Shown here one piece after another: positions 10,567 through 18,845 of a stretch of DNA of 64,000 nucleotides. The DNA is from Robbsia betulipollinis (lineage in GTDB: Bacteria > Pseudomonadota > Gammaproteobacteria > Burkholderiales > Burkholderiaceae), in NCBI RefSeq assembly GCF_026624755.1, contig NZ_JAPMXC010000001.1, forward strand, positions 1,221,219-1,285,218, written 5' to 3'. Position numbers and translations under genes: made by a program. The stretch's first letter is position 1; every line of letters starts with the position of its first letter. The notes beneath the pieces were generated by a model, which worked only from the letters and a program-made list of their open reading frames with translations, did no database searches and was not told the origin of the DNA.

Positions 10567-11562
10567 TCAGACTTTGGATTTCTTCGCCAGCCAGTGGATA
10601 CCGCCGGCCAGGCTCAACGCGGCGAAGGCCCAGAAAAACCCCCGATGGCGATCGGTGAACATCTCCCAGCTGTGTTCCCGAGACTCGCTGTCGAAGCGGC
10701 CATGCGCGCCATAATGGCCGGGTACGGCTTCGAACAAGTTACTGGGCGCGTCCGCCGCGAGCGGTTCATCGGTCAGTTGCCCCGAATAGCCCGAAGACGC
10801 CAGATATTTATCGATCAAACCCGGCGCGATGCGGTTTGCCAGAATCGCCTTGACCGTAGGAAAACCCAGCCAGACTTCGCGCCGCTTGTGCGTGGCCCCG
10901 AAAAAGATCGCCCGCGCAGCCACCTCCGGTTCGAAGATGGGTGCGACGGGCTTGGCCTTGACGCCCATCTTGTTTTTCGCCCAGTCGAATTGCGGCGTGT
11001 TCACGGCGGGCAGGTCGACCATTGTCAGGTGAACCTTGAGCCTGTCGTGGATGATTTCCGAACGCAATGCGTCGGTGAAACCGCGTATCGCGAATTTGGC
11101 GCCGCAATAAATCGATTGCAACGGAACGGAGCGGTAGCCCAGCGCCGAACCCACGTTCACGATGGTGCCGCGGTCGCGCACGCGCATGCGCGAGAGCGCC
11201 GACATGGTGCCATGGACCTGACCGAGATAGGTCACGCGCGTGCCGCGTTCAAACTCCTCCGGCGTCAGCTTCGAGACAGGCGCGAATACCGTTGCCATCG
11301 CGATATTGACCCAGACGTCGATCGGACCCAGTTCGTTCTCCACTTTGCTTGCCGCGGCATCCACGGCCGTGGCATCGGCGACATCGGTGGGAATCGCCAA
11401 GGTGCGCACCCCGTAGCGTTCGTGCAATTCTCGCGCCGCCCTGTCGAGGCGTTGCGGATCACGCGACAACAGCGCGACCGCGAAGCCCTCGCTGGCGAAT
11501 TTTTCGGCGGTAGCCCGGCCCACACCGGCGCCGGCGCCCGTGATCACGACAATTTGCGTCAT
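10567..11562 (-). CDS. SDR family oxidoreductase with C-terminal membrane helix
   Basis: The 331-residue Rossmann protein has the TGAGAGVGRA cofactor loop near residue 7, a catalytic serine in VNVGSALGYRS and the YCGAK active-site pair. Classical SDRs are about 250 residues; this one has about 80 extra, ending in a hydrophobic helix (FFWAFAALSLAGGIHWLA) and a basic tail, which suggests attachment to the inner membrane. The ATG at 11562 has AAGGA 7 bases upstream; the frame is open 22 codons further but without a ribosome site. It lies between DUF4396 and GH15 on the same strand. The substrate is unknown. Confidence 0.85.
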   Translation of the reverse strand: MTQIVVITGAGAGVGRATAEKFASEGFAVALLSRDPQRLDRAARELHERYGVRTLAIPTDVADATAVDAAASKVENELGPIDVWVNIAMATVFAPVSKLTPEEFERGTRVTYLGQVHGTMSALSRMRVRDRGTIVNVGSALGYRSVPLQSIYCGAKFAIRGFTDALRSEIIHDRLKVHLTMVDLPAVNTPQFDWAKNKMGVKAKPVAPIFEPEVAARAIFFGATHKRREVWLGFPTVKAILANRIAPGLIDKYLASSGYSGQLTDEPLAADAPSNLFEAVPGHYGAHGRFDSESREHSWEMFTDRHRGFFWAFAALSLAGGIHWLAKKSKV

Positions 11563-11605
11563 AAAAAATCCTTGTTTTACGCGACGACTGCGGTATGAGA
11601 CAACG

Positions 11606-12304
11606 CTACATTTTTTCCTTGATGCCACGCTTGATGAGCCACCAGTTCAGCGGATAGGTGGTGGCGAATCCGATCATCATGGCGATCTGCATCATGAACC
11701 AGTAAGACCACTGGGTCGGCACCATGTCGGGAAAGCGCCAGGCGCGAAAACCCATCCACGCGAACATGCCGACTTCATAGGCGAGCAGCGACAAGGTATC
11801 GATCTTGATCGCGGCGATGATGCCGTCGCGAACGTTCAGACCCTGCATCGGTGCCACGGAGAAGTACTGAAACAAAACGCCGAACAGGTAAGCCAGCACG
11901 AAAGCGCATAGATAGGTACCGCCAAGCAACGACCCGAAAACGGTCATGCCGAGGCCGAAGGCGAACCAGTCGCCGATGAAGTCGCCTACCGCACAGCCCG
12001 CACCGCAATGACTTGCCCCCACGAAGGTGGCCTGCCACATCGGTTTTTCCTTGCCGTGACCGTTCATCGCCATCGACCCGCCGCGGTGGTCGTGCTGGCC
12101 GGATCGCTCGGCCCGCCCGAACCAGAGATAGGCCGCGATGCCGACCGGGCCCCAGTAGAGCATCGTCAGCGGCCACACCGCCTCCATGATCTTCATCTGT
12201 TGCCGCCGACCGCTCAAAAAAATGTCACTCGCCACGCCCAGCGCACAGGCTAGACTGAGACAGATGTAGGCAAAGGAGAGTGTTTCGAAAGACAGGCTGC
12301 GCAT
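11606..12304 (-). CDS. DUF4396 membrane protein
   Basis: The 232-residue protein has about six hydrophobic segments. The diagnostic DUF4396 motif is present (SHCGAGCAVGDFIGDW, about residue 95), placing two cysteines and a histidine at a membrane border, and a His/Gly-rich loop (RSGQHDHRGG) precedes it. Such residues suggest metal binding, but no function is established for the family. The start at residue MRSLSFETL was preferred over a frame extending 56 codons upstream, because the hydrophobic pattern begins here. It heads a minus-strand unit with the SDR and GH15 genes, 43 bases before the SDR start. Confidence 0.75.
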   Translation of the reverse strand: MRSLSFETLSFAYICLSLACALGVASDIFLSGRRQQMKIMEAVWPLTMLYWGPVGIAAYLWFGRAERSGQHDHRGGSMAMNGHGKEKPMWQATFVGASHCGAGCAVGDFIGDWFAFGLGMTVFGSLLGGTYLCAFVLAYLFGVLFQYFSVAPMQGLNVRDGIIAAIKIDTLSLLAYEVGMFAWMGFRAWRFPDMVPTQWSYWFMMQIAMMIGFATTYPLNWWLIKRGIKEKM

Positions 12305-12515
12305 GCGACTCTCGGGTGGGAATTTCCGGCATGGGAAGATCCCGCCATCCCGAAGCTTTCGCAAGTTCCATTCCCGATAAGACTGCGCTGCCAAAGGATT
12401 GGCATAGCACCGTAATCCAGTAAAAAGGAAAACGTAATAAATGGTTCGGAATCGAATATTTTCAGTTCGCATTCGTTAAGCACGAAATCCTTATCAACGA
12501 TTTAAAAGGGATGTA

Positions 12516-13799
12516 ATGTACGCAAAATGGCGCTGGATCGCTCGACGTATTTTCAAACGGATCTGGTTCCGGGCCACCCTTTTTTCGCTCCTGGGGGTCG
12601 TCTCCGCACTGGTATCGGTCGGTTTGCGGCAGTACATCCCCGATTCGATGTCGACGAAGATCGGTGCCGATGCGGTCGACAACATTCTCGGCATCATCGC
12701 GTCCAGCATGCTCGCCGTGACGACGTTCTCGCTCAGCACCATGGTCTCCGCCTACGGTTCCGCCACCGGCAACGCCACGCCTCGCGCGACGTCCTTGCTG
12801 GTGGAGGATGCCACCACGCAAAACGCGCTGTCCGCCTTCATCGGTTCGTTTCTCTTCAGTCTGGTGGGAATCATTACTCTCAGTACCGGGGCGTATGGCA
12901 GCAAGGGGCGCGTCGTTCTGTTCATCGTAACGATCGGCGTAATCATTTTGATCGTCTATACGCTCCTGACATGGATCGACCACCTGTCGCGATTAGGTCA
13001 CCTTGGCGAGACAACCGACCGCGTCGAGGGCGCGGCGAAAGGCGCCATCATGGATCGGGCGCGACGGCCGTACATGGGCGGCCGCGCCTTTCCCGCCGGC
13101 AGCAGCCTTCCGCTCACCGCTCGCCCGCTGTACGCCAGGAAAATCGGGTATGTTCAACTGATCGACATGCCGTCGTTACGAAAAATTTCCGATAAGACTT
13201 CCGGCCATATTTATGTTCATGCGATACCGGGCACCTTTGCGGAAACGACGATGCCGATCGCATGGGTAGACGATATCGATGCGCATCAGGAAGAAGGAAT
13301 CATCGCCGCCTTTGTAATCGGTACACGGCGCTCGTACGAACAGGACCCCCGCTTCGGCGTGTCGGTCATGGCCGAGATCGCGTCGCGTGCCCTATCCCCG
13401 GCCGTCAACGATCCGGGGACCGCGATCGATGTGATCGGAAGAGGGATAAGAGTGTTCTCCCTGCTGGCCAATCCGGGCGATGCGCCGCCGAAGTCACCCG
13501 AATGCGCCCGCGTTTTCGTGCGCGGCATCGACCTGCAGGATGTCTTCGACGATTTTTTCGCACCGATTGCGAGAGACGGTGCCGGGACCGTGGAAGTGGG
13601 CATGCGGTTACAGAAAGCGCTGGCGGCCCTGGCACGAATCGATTCGCCGGGATTTCGCCTCGCCGCGCAAAGGCACTCGGCCCTGGCCCTGCAGCGCGCC
13701 GAAATGGCCCTGAGCCTCGAAAGCGACAAAACGCGGCTACGCAGCCTTCAAGTGCGCAGTCAGGACGAATTTGGAAACATCGCATCGTGGCGACAGTAA
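12516..13799 (+). CDS. DUF2254 family membrane protein
   Basis: The 427-residue product has four membrane segments in its first 160 residues (FSLLGVVSALVSVGL, the TTFSLSTMVSAYGSATGNAT region, FIGSFLFSLVGIITLSTGAY and VVLFIVTIGVIILIVYTLL) and then a soluble domain containing RALSPAVNDPGTAIDVI. The TPRATSLLVEDATTQNALS stretch and the SPAVNDPGTA motif are hallmarks of DUF2254. The function is unknown. AAAAGGG precedes the ATG. It is divergent from DUF4396 with a 211-base gap and lies 97 bases upstream of cyoA. Confidence 0.85.
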   Translation: MYAKWRWIARRIFKRIWFRATLFSLLGVVSALVSVGLRQYIPDSMSTKIGADAVDNILGIIASSMLAVTTFSLSTMVSAYGSATGNATPRATSLLVEDATTQNALSAFIGSFLFSLVGIITLSTGAYGSKGRVVLFIVTIGVIILIVYTLLTWIDHLSRLGHLGETTDRVEGAAKGAIMDRARRPYMGGRAFPAGSSLPLTARPLYARKIGYVQLIDMPSLRKISDKTSGHIYVHAIPGTFAETTMPIAWVDDIDAHQEEGIIAAFVIGTRRSYEQDPRFGVSVMAEIASRALSPAVNDPGTAIDVIGRGIRVFSLLANPGDAPPKSPECARVFVRGIDLQDVFDDFFAPIARDGAGTVEVGMRLQKALAALARIDSPGFRLAAQRHSALALQRAEMALSLESDKTRLRSLQVRSQDEFGNIASWRQ

Positions 13800-13896
13800 T
13801 GTACACTCAACGAACACCGATGACAGGTGGACCGCAGGACACCGGGACAATGCCATTTTGCCTACCCGTCGCCGCTTCGACAAACCGGTGGAACGC

Positions 13897-14940
13897 ATGC
13901 GCGAGCGTGTGATCAGTCTTCCGAAAAAGCCGTGTCTTCTCCGCAGCTTTGCAAGCATCGGAAGCACCTTTCGCTTCATAGCCGTCTTCCCCGCTTTTTT
14001 TCTGTTCAGCGCCTGCACCAGTGGCCGGCACCTGAGCTTTCTGGACCCGCAGGGTCCCATCGCATCGATCCAGCGCACCCATTTCATCGAAATGCTCGCG
14101 CTACTGAGCGTTTTGGTCGCAATCCCGATCTTCATTCTTCTGCCCTGGTTCGCCTGGCGTTATCGCTACGATGCAAAGTCCTCGCGCTACACGCCCGAAT
14201 GGTCGTTCAGTCGATCCCTGGAAATCGTCGCCTGGAGTGGCCCCGCCGTCATCGTGGCGCTGCTCGCCGTGCTCGTATGGCGCAGTACCCACGCGCTCGA
14301 CCCTTACAAACCCATTGCATCGGCCGCGCCGCCGCTGCGCATTCAGGTCATCGGCTACGACTGGAAATGGCTTTTCATCTATCCGGACCTGGGCATCGCC
14401 AGCATCGGCATTTTGCCTCTGCCGGTGGATCGTCCCGTGGCAATGGACATCACCTCGGCAACGGTGATGCAGTCGCTTTTCATTCCCGCGCTGGGCGGGC
14501 AAATCTATGCCATGGGCGGCATGGTGTCCCAACTGCATCTTCTGGCGGACAAACCTGGACGGTTCATGGGCGAGAACACCATGTATAGCGGCAACGGATT
14601 CCACCAGCAGAACTTCACGGCCGTCGCCATGACCGCGACTGCGTTCAGCGACTGGGTGAAACACGTGCAGTCGAACGAAAGACCGCTGGACGCAGCGGCG
14701 CTGAGTCGGATATCGGAACGTTCCACACGCGCACAACTCGTCGCCGCCCTGGGAGTTCCTGCGACCGGCAACGATGGCATTGCTTTCAACCATGTCAGTC
14801 CCACACTGTTCACCGGCGTGGTGAACGCGACGATGAAAGGCACCGGATCGGCTTCCCCGGCCCTGGATCAGACGACCGCATCGGAACGCTTCTCCGGCGG
14901 CGCATCGCTCACGCCGCCTTCGCAGGGATCCCATCCATGA
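13897..14940 (+). CDS. cyoA: Cytochrome bo3 ubiquinol oxidase subunit II
   Basis: The 347-residue lipoprotein precursor has a signal helix ending in the lipobox FSAC, two transmembrane helices (EMLALLSVLVAIPIFILLPW and the SGPAVIVALLAVLVW region) and a periplasmic cupredoxin-like domain with IQVIGYDWKWLFIYPD and HQQNFTAVAMTATAF. As expected for quinol oxidases, no CuA Cys/His cluster is visible. It is part of the terminal oxidase that reduces oxygen with ubiquinol and pumps protons. The start at 13897 was chosen because it gives a normal signal peptide and GGTGGA lies just upstream; the frame is open 42 codons further. The stop overlaps the cyoB start (ATGA). Confidence 0.92.
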   Translation: MRERVISLPKKPCLLRSFASIGSTFRFIAVFPAFFLFSACTSGRHLSFLDPQGPIASIQRTHFIEMLALLSVLVAIPIFILLPWFAWRYRYDAKSSRYTPEWSFSRSLEIVAWSGPAVIVALLAVLVWRSTHALDPYKPIASAAPPLRIQVIGYDWKWLFIYPDLGIASIGILPLPVDRPVAMDITSATVMQSLFIPALGGQIYAMGGMVSQLHLLADKPGRFMGENTMYSGNGFHQQNFTAVAMTATAFSDWVKHVQSNERPLDAAALSRISERSTRAQLVAALGVPATGNDGIAFNHVSPTLFTGVVNATMKGTGSASPALDQTTASERFSGGASLTPPSQGSHP

Positions 14941-17048
14941 GCGCCCGCGACCTCTTCGCCAATCCCCTCGGACGCCTGGACCTGCCGGCGCTGCCCTTCT
15001 GGCAAATGCTGCAGGACCCCAGCCCTACCCATGTCATCAACGGCATCATCGCCACCGGCGCGGCATCGATGGTGGTGATCGGCGCGATCGTCACTTTTGC
15101 GCTGATCACCTACTATCGCAAATGGGGCATCCTGTGGTCGGACTGGCTGACCAGCCCCGACCACAAGAAAATCGGCATCATGTACATCGCGCTTGCCTTC
15201 GTGATGCTCATACGGGCGCTGATTGAAGCGCTCCTCATGCGTACCCAGCAGGCCTTCGGACTGGGCGGAGGGTTTCTTTCGCCGGATCACTTCGCGCAAC
15301 TGTTCAGCACGCATGGCACCATCATGATCTTCTTCATGGCGATGCCGTTTCTCACGGGCATGATCAACTACGTCATGCCGCTGCAGATCGGCGCGCGCGA
15401 CGTGGCGTTTCCGGTACTGAACTCGGTGAGCCTGGGACTGACGGCAGCCGGCGCGGCCCTGGTGATGATCTCCCTTTGCATCGGCACGTTTTCGACCGGC
15501 GGATGGTTCGGATATCCCCCGTACACGGAGGCGACCTTCAGCCCCGGCGTGGGACCCGACTACTGGATCTGGTCGCTGACGCTCGCGTCGCTGGGCTCCA
15601 CCTTCTCGGGTATCAATTTCGCGGTCACGATCTACAAGGAACGTGCGCCCGGCATGTCCTTCATGCGGATGCCGCTTTTCACGTGGACCGCGGTATGCAC
15701 CAGCATCCTCATGATTTTCGCGATGCCGCCCCTCACGGTCGCCACGGCCCAGCTCGCGCTGGATCGTTATCTCGGTTTTCATTATTTCACCAACGAACTG
15801 GGCGGCAACATGATGCACTTCGCCAACCTGTTCTGGCTGTTCGGGCATCCGGAGGTCTATATCCTGATCCTCCCGGCTTTCGGGGTCTACTCGGAAGTGG
15901 TGTCGACGTTCTCCGGCAAGGCGCTGTTCGGCTATCGCGCGCTGGTCACCGCCACGATGGCCATCGCCGTGCTGTCGTTTACCGTGTGGGTGCATCACTT
16001 TTTCACGATGGGACAAGGCGCCGACATCAACGCCGTGTTCGGCATCGCCTCGATGCTCATCGGCATCCCCACGGGCGTCAAGATATACGACTGGATGCTG
16101 ACGATGTTTCGCGGCCGCATCCGTTTCACGCCGCCGATGATCTACTCGATCGGTTTCATGCTGCTGTTCGTGCTCGGTGGCATGAGCGGCATTCTGCTCG
16201 CCGACCCCGGCATCGACTATCAAGTGCACAACAGCGTCTTCCTGGTGGCACATTTCCACAACGTGGCGGTGCCCGGCGTGCTCTTCGGCATGCTCGCCGG
16301 CTATCACTACTGGTTCCCCAAGGCATTCGGCTTTCGTCTGAACGAGCGCTGGGGCAGGATCTCCGCGCTGTGCTGGATCGTCGGTTTCATGCTGGCGTTT
16401 TTTCCGCTCTACGCGTTGGGATTGATGGGGCTGCCGCGGCGTACCGTGGCATATTCGGAACCCGCGTACGTGCCGCTGGAGTGGGTGGCGCTGCTTGGCG
16501 CGTGCATCGTCGTGGTGGCGCTCGTCGCGCTCGTCGTGCAGCTATGGGTCTCGATCACGCACCGCGACGCGAACCGGGTGTTCGTGGGCGACCCCTGGGA
16601 TGGACGCACCCTCGAATGGTCGGTCTCGGCCCCTCCTCCGGAATACAATTTCGCGAAGATTCCCGAGGTCGGCGAGCGGGATGCGTTCACGGTCGCCAAG
16701 GCGGCGGGCCGCGCCTACCAGCGGCATGCGACGTACGAGGACATCGAAGTGCCAAGGAACAGCGCGCTGGGACCGGTGGTGGGTGCCATCGGCTTTGTCT
16801 TGGCCTTCGGTCTCGTTTGGCATATCTGGTGGCTGACGATCCTGTCGACGGCGGCGGCGCTCGCCACGATGATACTGCGCGGTTTCGCCCGCGATACCAC
16901 CCGGCTGGTCGGCGCGCGGGAGGTGCAGGAAGCGCATGATCGCTGGATCGACGCGGCGCTCGCGACAGCGGCCATATCGCGTGCCGTCGAGGGCACCCCG
17001 GCCAACCAGGGTCTGGCGCAGCATCCGGTTCACGGGACCGCACCATGA
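14937..17048 (+). CDS. cyoB: Cytochrome bo3 ubiquinol oxidase subunit I
   Basis: The 703-residue heme-copper oxidase core is complete. It has the low-spin heme ligand His126 (STHGTIMIFF), the CuB/Tyr site GHPEVYILILPAFGVYSE, the HH pair in VWVHHFF, the K-channel Lys in IPTGVKIYDW and the heme ligands in VAHFHNVAVPG. The quinol-site residues of E. coli CyoB align as Arg71 to Arg93, His98 to His118 and Asp75 to Glu97, so one key acid is changed from Asp to Glu. The N-terminus is about 20 residues longer than in E. coli. It overlaps cyoA and cyoC by ATGA junctions, indicating translational coupling. Confidence 0.95.
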   Translation: MSARDLFANPLGRLDLPALPFWQMLQDPSPTHVINGIIATGAASMVVIGAIVTFALITYYRKWGILWSDWLTSPDHKKIGIMYIALAFVMLIRALIEALLMRTQQAFGLGGGFLSPDHFAQLFSTHGTIMIFFMAMPFLTGMINYVMPLQIGARDVAFPVLNSVSLGLTAAGAALVMISLCIGTFSTGGWFGYPPYTEATFSPGVGPDYWIWSLTLASLGSTFSGINFAVTIYKERAPGMSFMRMPLFTWTAVCTSILMIFAMPPLTVATAQLALDRYLGFHYFTNELGGNMMHFANLFWLFGHPEVYILILPAFGVYSEVVSTFSGKALFGYRALVTATMAIAVLSFTVWVHHFFTMGQGADINAVFGIASMLIGIPTGVKIYDWMLTMFRGRIRFTPPMIYSIGFMLLFVLGGMSGILLADPGIDYQVHNSVFLVAHFHNVAVPGVLFGMLAGYHYWFPKAFGFRLNERWGRISALCWIVGFMLAFFPLYALGLMGLPRRTVAYSEPAYVPLEWVALLGACIVVVALVALVVQLWVSITHRDANRVFVGDPWDGRTLEWSVSAPPPEYNFAKIPEVGERDAFTVAKAAGRAYQRHATYEDIEVPRNSALGPVVGAIGFVLAFGLVWHIWWLTILSTAAALATMILRGFARDTTRLVGAREVQEAHDRWIDAALATAAISRAVEGTPANQGLAQHPVHGTAP

Positions 17049-17668
17049 AACACGAAGCACCCAAGTATCCCGGCTTGAACCTGAGCGCCACGCATGGCAA
17101 GGACGACGAAGCGGCCGAGACGCTGATATTCGGCTTCTGGGTGTTCCTCATGAGCGATGCCATCCTGTTCGGCATGGTTTTCGCCACGTATGTGACGTCG
17201 CTGCACGCGACCGCGGGCGGTCCCGGTCCGCGTCAGCTGTATGACACAGGCAGCATCTTCATCGAGACCCTGCTGCTCTTGATCAGCAGCCTGACGTTCG
17301 GCATGGCGTCGCTCGCGCTCAAATACAAGCGGGGCACGACGCGGCTGGTCGCATGGCTGGCCGTGACGCTGCTCCTCGGCATCGCCTTTCTGGTCCTGGA
17401 ACTTCACGATTTCAGCGACATGTTCGCCAAGGGAGGCGTTCCCGGCCGTAGCGGCTTTCTTTCCGCGTTCTTCGACCTGGTTCCCCTGCACGGGCTTCAC
17501 GTCCTGGGGGGCTGTATCTGGCTGCTCGCCCTGTTCGGCCAGATCGCGCGCTACGGCCTGGACAGCAAGACAAAGCTGGGCATCATGCGGCTGGCCCTGT
17601 TCTGGCATTTTCTGGACATCGTCTGGATCGCGATTTTCTCGATTGTTTACCTGACGGCGCTGACATGA
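17045..17668 (+). CDS. cyoC: Cytochrome bo3 ubiquinol oxidase subunit III
   Basis: The 207-residue product has five hydrophobic helices and the subunit III features FGFWVFLMSDAILFG in the first helix, GSIFIETLLLLISSLTFG, and LFWHFLDIVWIAIFSIVYL at the end. It packs against subunit I in the inner membrane oxidase complex. The start codon overlaps the cyoB stop and its own stop overlaps cyoD (both ATGA). Length is normal for the family. Confidence 0.93.
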   Translation: MKHEAPKYPGLNLSATHGKDDEAAETLIFGFWVFLMSDAILFGMVFATYVTSLHATAGGPGPRQLYDTGSIFIETLLLLISSLTFGMASLALKYKRGTTRLVAWLAVTLLLGIAFLVLELHDFSDMFAKGGVPGRSGFLSAFFDLVPLHGLHVLGGCIWLLALFGQIARYGLDSKTKLGIMRLALFWHFLDIVWIAIFSIVYLTALT

Positions 17669-18021
17669 CGAATACGCAGCAGGACGCCGACGACGCCGCG
17701 GAGCTGAAGCGGCAGGAACGCCACGATCTGCGCGTCTATCTGGCGGGCGCGGGCCTGGCGCTGCTGCTGACGCTGGCGTCGTTCGCGCTATTGCATCCGC
17801 TCGGCACGATGCGTTTGCCCGCGGGCATCATCATCGGCGTGCTCGCGCTGGTGCAGATGGTCGTGCATTTTCGTTGCTTTTTGCATATCGGCTTTACCCA
17901 CAAACGGGAAGATCTCCACCTGATCCTGTTCTCGACACTGGTGCTCACCATCATGGTGGCCGGCACGGTGTGGATCATGGGCGGGCTGGCGCTGCGCATG
18001 GCGATGTCGTCGATGCCTTGA
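17665..18021 (+). CDS. cyoD: Cytochrome bo3 ubiquinol oxidase subunit IV
   Basis: The 118-residue protein has three transmembrane helices and the subunit IV motifs LVQMVVHFRCFLHI and LVLTIMVAGTVWIMGGL. The N-terminal 25 residues are charged and hydrophilic. Its ATG overlaps the cyoC stop. It is the last oxidase gene: no heme O synthase (cyoE) follows, so that gene must lie elsewhere. Subunit IV is thought to help insert CuB during assembly. Confidence 0.92.
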   Translation: MTNTQQDADDAAELKRQERHDLRVYLAGAGLALLLTLASFALLHPLGTMRLPAGIIIGVLALVQMVVHFRCFLHIGFTHKREDLHLILFSTLVLTIMVAGTVWIMGGLALRMAMSSMP

Positions 18022-18076
18022 AGAAAGGCAAATGCGCGAGGCTGGCGCATGCAGCGGTTGGGCACGCCCTGCGACG

Positions 18077-18108
18077 GCCCGAGATCAACCGGCGTGTGTC
18101 TCTCGGGC
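18077..18108. terminator. Stem-loop between converging cyoD and hdeA-like genes
   Basis: A perfect 8-base inverted repeat, GCCCGAGA (18077-18084) and TCTCGGGC (18101-18108), with a 16-base loop sits between the two converging stop codons. It lacks a T-run on either strand, so it may be a weak or Rho-assisted bidirectional terminator rather than a classical intrinsic one. Confidence 0.3.
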
Positions 18109-18118
18109 TGCTCACGAC

Positions 18119-18457
18119 TTAGTTATGGGCGTAGGTCTTGAGGAACGGCAGTTTCTTCGCCTTGACCATTTCCCGGACCTTGCCCATGAACATCGCATCG
18201 GGCGTTTTCTTGCATTCGGCGATCACGTCGGCGACAGGCTGAACCGTGTCCACGACGAGCCTGTCCGTTTCCCGCACGCCGAGCTTGTCGACGCCCACTA
18301 CCCAGTAAATCATCGCGGGCTGGTAAGCGGAACCCATCGCAACGAAATCTTCGCATTTCATCTTCGACGGCGTGACCTCCATCGGTGTTGCGGCAAATGA
18401 GGCGTTGGTGAAAGCCAGCAGAATACACGGCAACAGCGCGGCAGTAAGGCGTTTCAT
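18119..18457 (-). CDS. HdeA/HdeB-type periplasmic acid-stress protein
   Basis: The 112-residue precursor has a clear signal peptide (cleavage likely after ASFA). The mature part aligns with HdeA: MKCEDFVAMGSAYQPAMIYW, then VQPVADVIAEC and a lysine-rich end. The two cysteines of the HdeA disulphide are both present (KCEDF and IAECK). HdeA proteins are small periplasmic chaperones that unfold at acid pH and bind denatured proteins. AGGA lies 8 bases before the ATG. The gene stands alone, converging on cyoD. Confidence 0.75.
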   Translation of the reverse strand: MKRLTAALLPCILLAFTNASFAATPMEVTPSKMKCEDFVAMGSAYQPAMIYWVVGVDKLGVRETDRLVVDTVQPVADVIAECKKTPDAMFMGKVREMVKAKKLPFLKTYAHN

Positions 18458-18845
18458 GTTGTCATCCTAAATTTTTGGACTGCGCTGCGGCGCAGCGCGG
18501 GTGCGCGCCGGATGGCGCATGCCGTAAAGCGGCGTGCACATACGGAAACCAGCACGAAGTGGTCCTGCGAGCCGCGATTTATTTCGGCATGTGGAGAACA
18601 CGAGCCGGGGCCGTTCGACCCGCGGCAACCGGGTAGAAAGCAGGCAGGAAGCTCGCAGGAAGCGAATGAAAACCTGCTGAATGGATTGTCGGCGAGCACG
18701 GCGAATATCGCATCGGGGCGACAGTCGATGACCTGAAAACGACTATCGTTCGATTAAATTTAACGTTATAAACGTAATTATTCGATGGATATAACCATAT
18801 CGGGATAAGAGAATAGGGCCACTGAATCTTCCCGCAGGCGACCCC
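18458..18845. promoter_or_regulatory. Intergenic region, hdeA-like / yeiH-like (divergent)
   Basis: The 388 bases between two divergent genes contain no convincing ORF. About 18740-18812 is strikingly AT-rich for this genome and includes TTATAAAC (from 18765), a plausible -10 region for the yeiH-like gene about 80 bases downstream. The exporter and CysB-like regulator downstream make this the likely place for a sulfur-responsive promoter (inference). Confidence 0.4.

Noticed and set aside
18512-18736. 74-codon plus-strand frame in the hdeA-yeiH gap
   Set aside because: No ribosome site, and composition (Ser, Arg, Gln, His rich) is not protein-like; the region behaves as a promoter gap.
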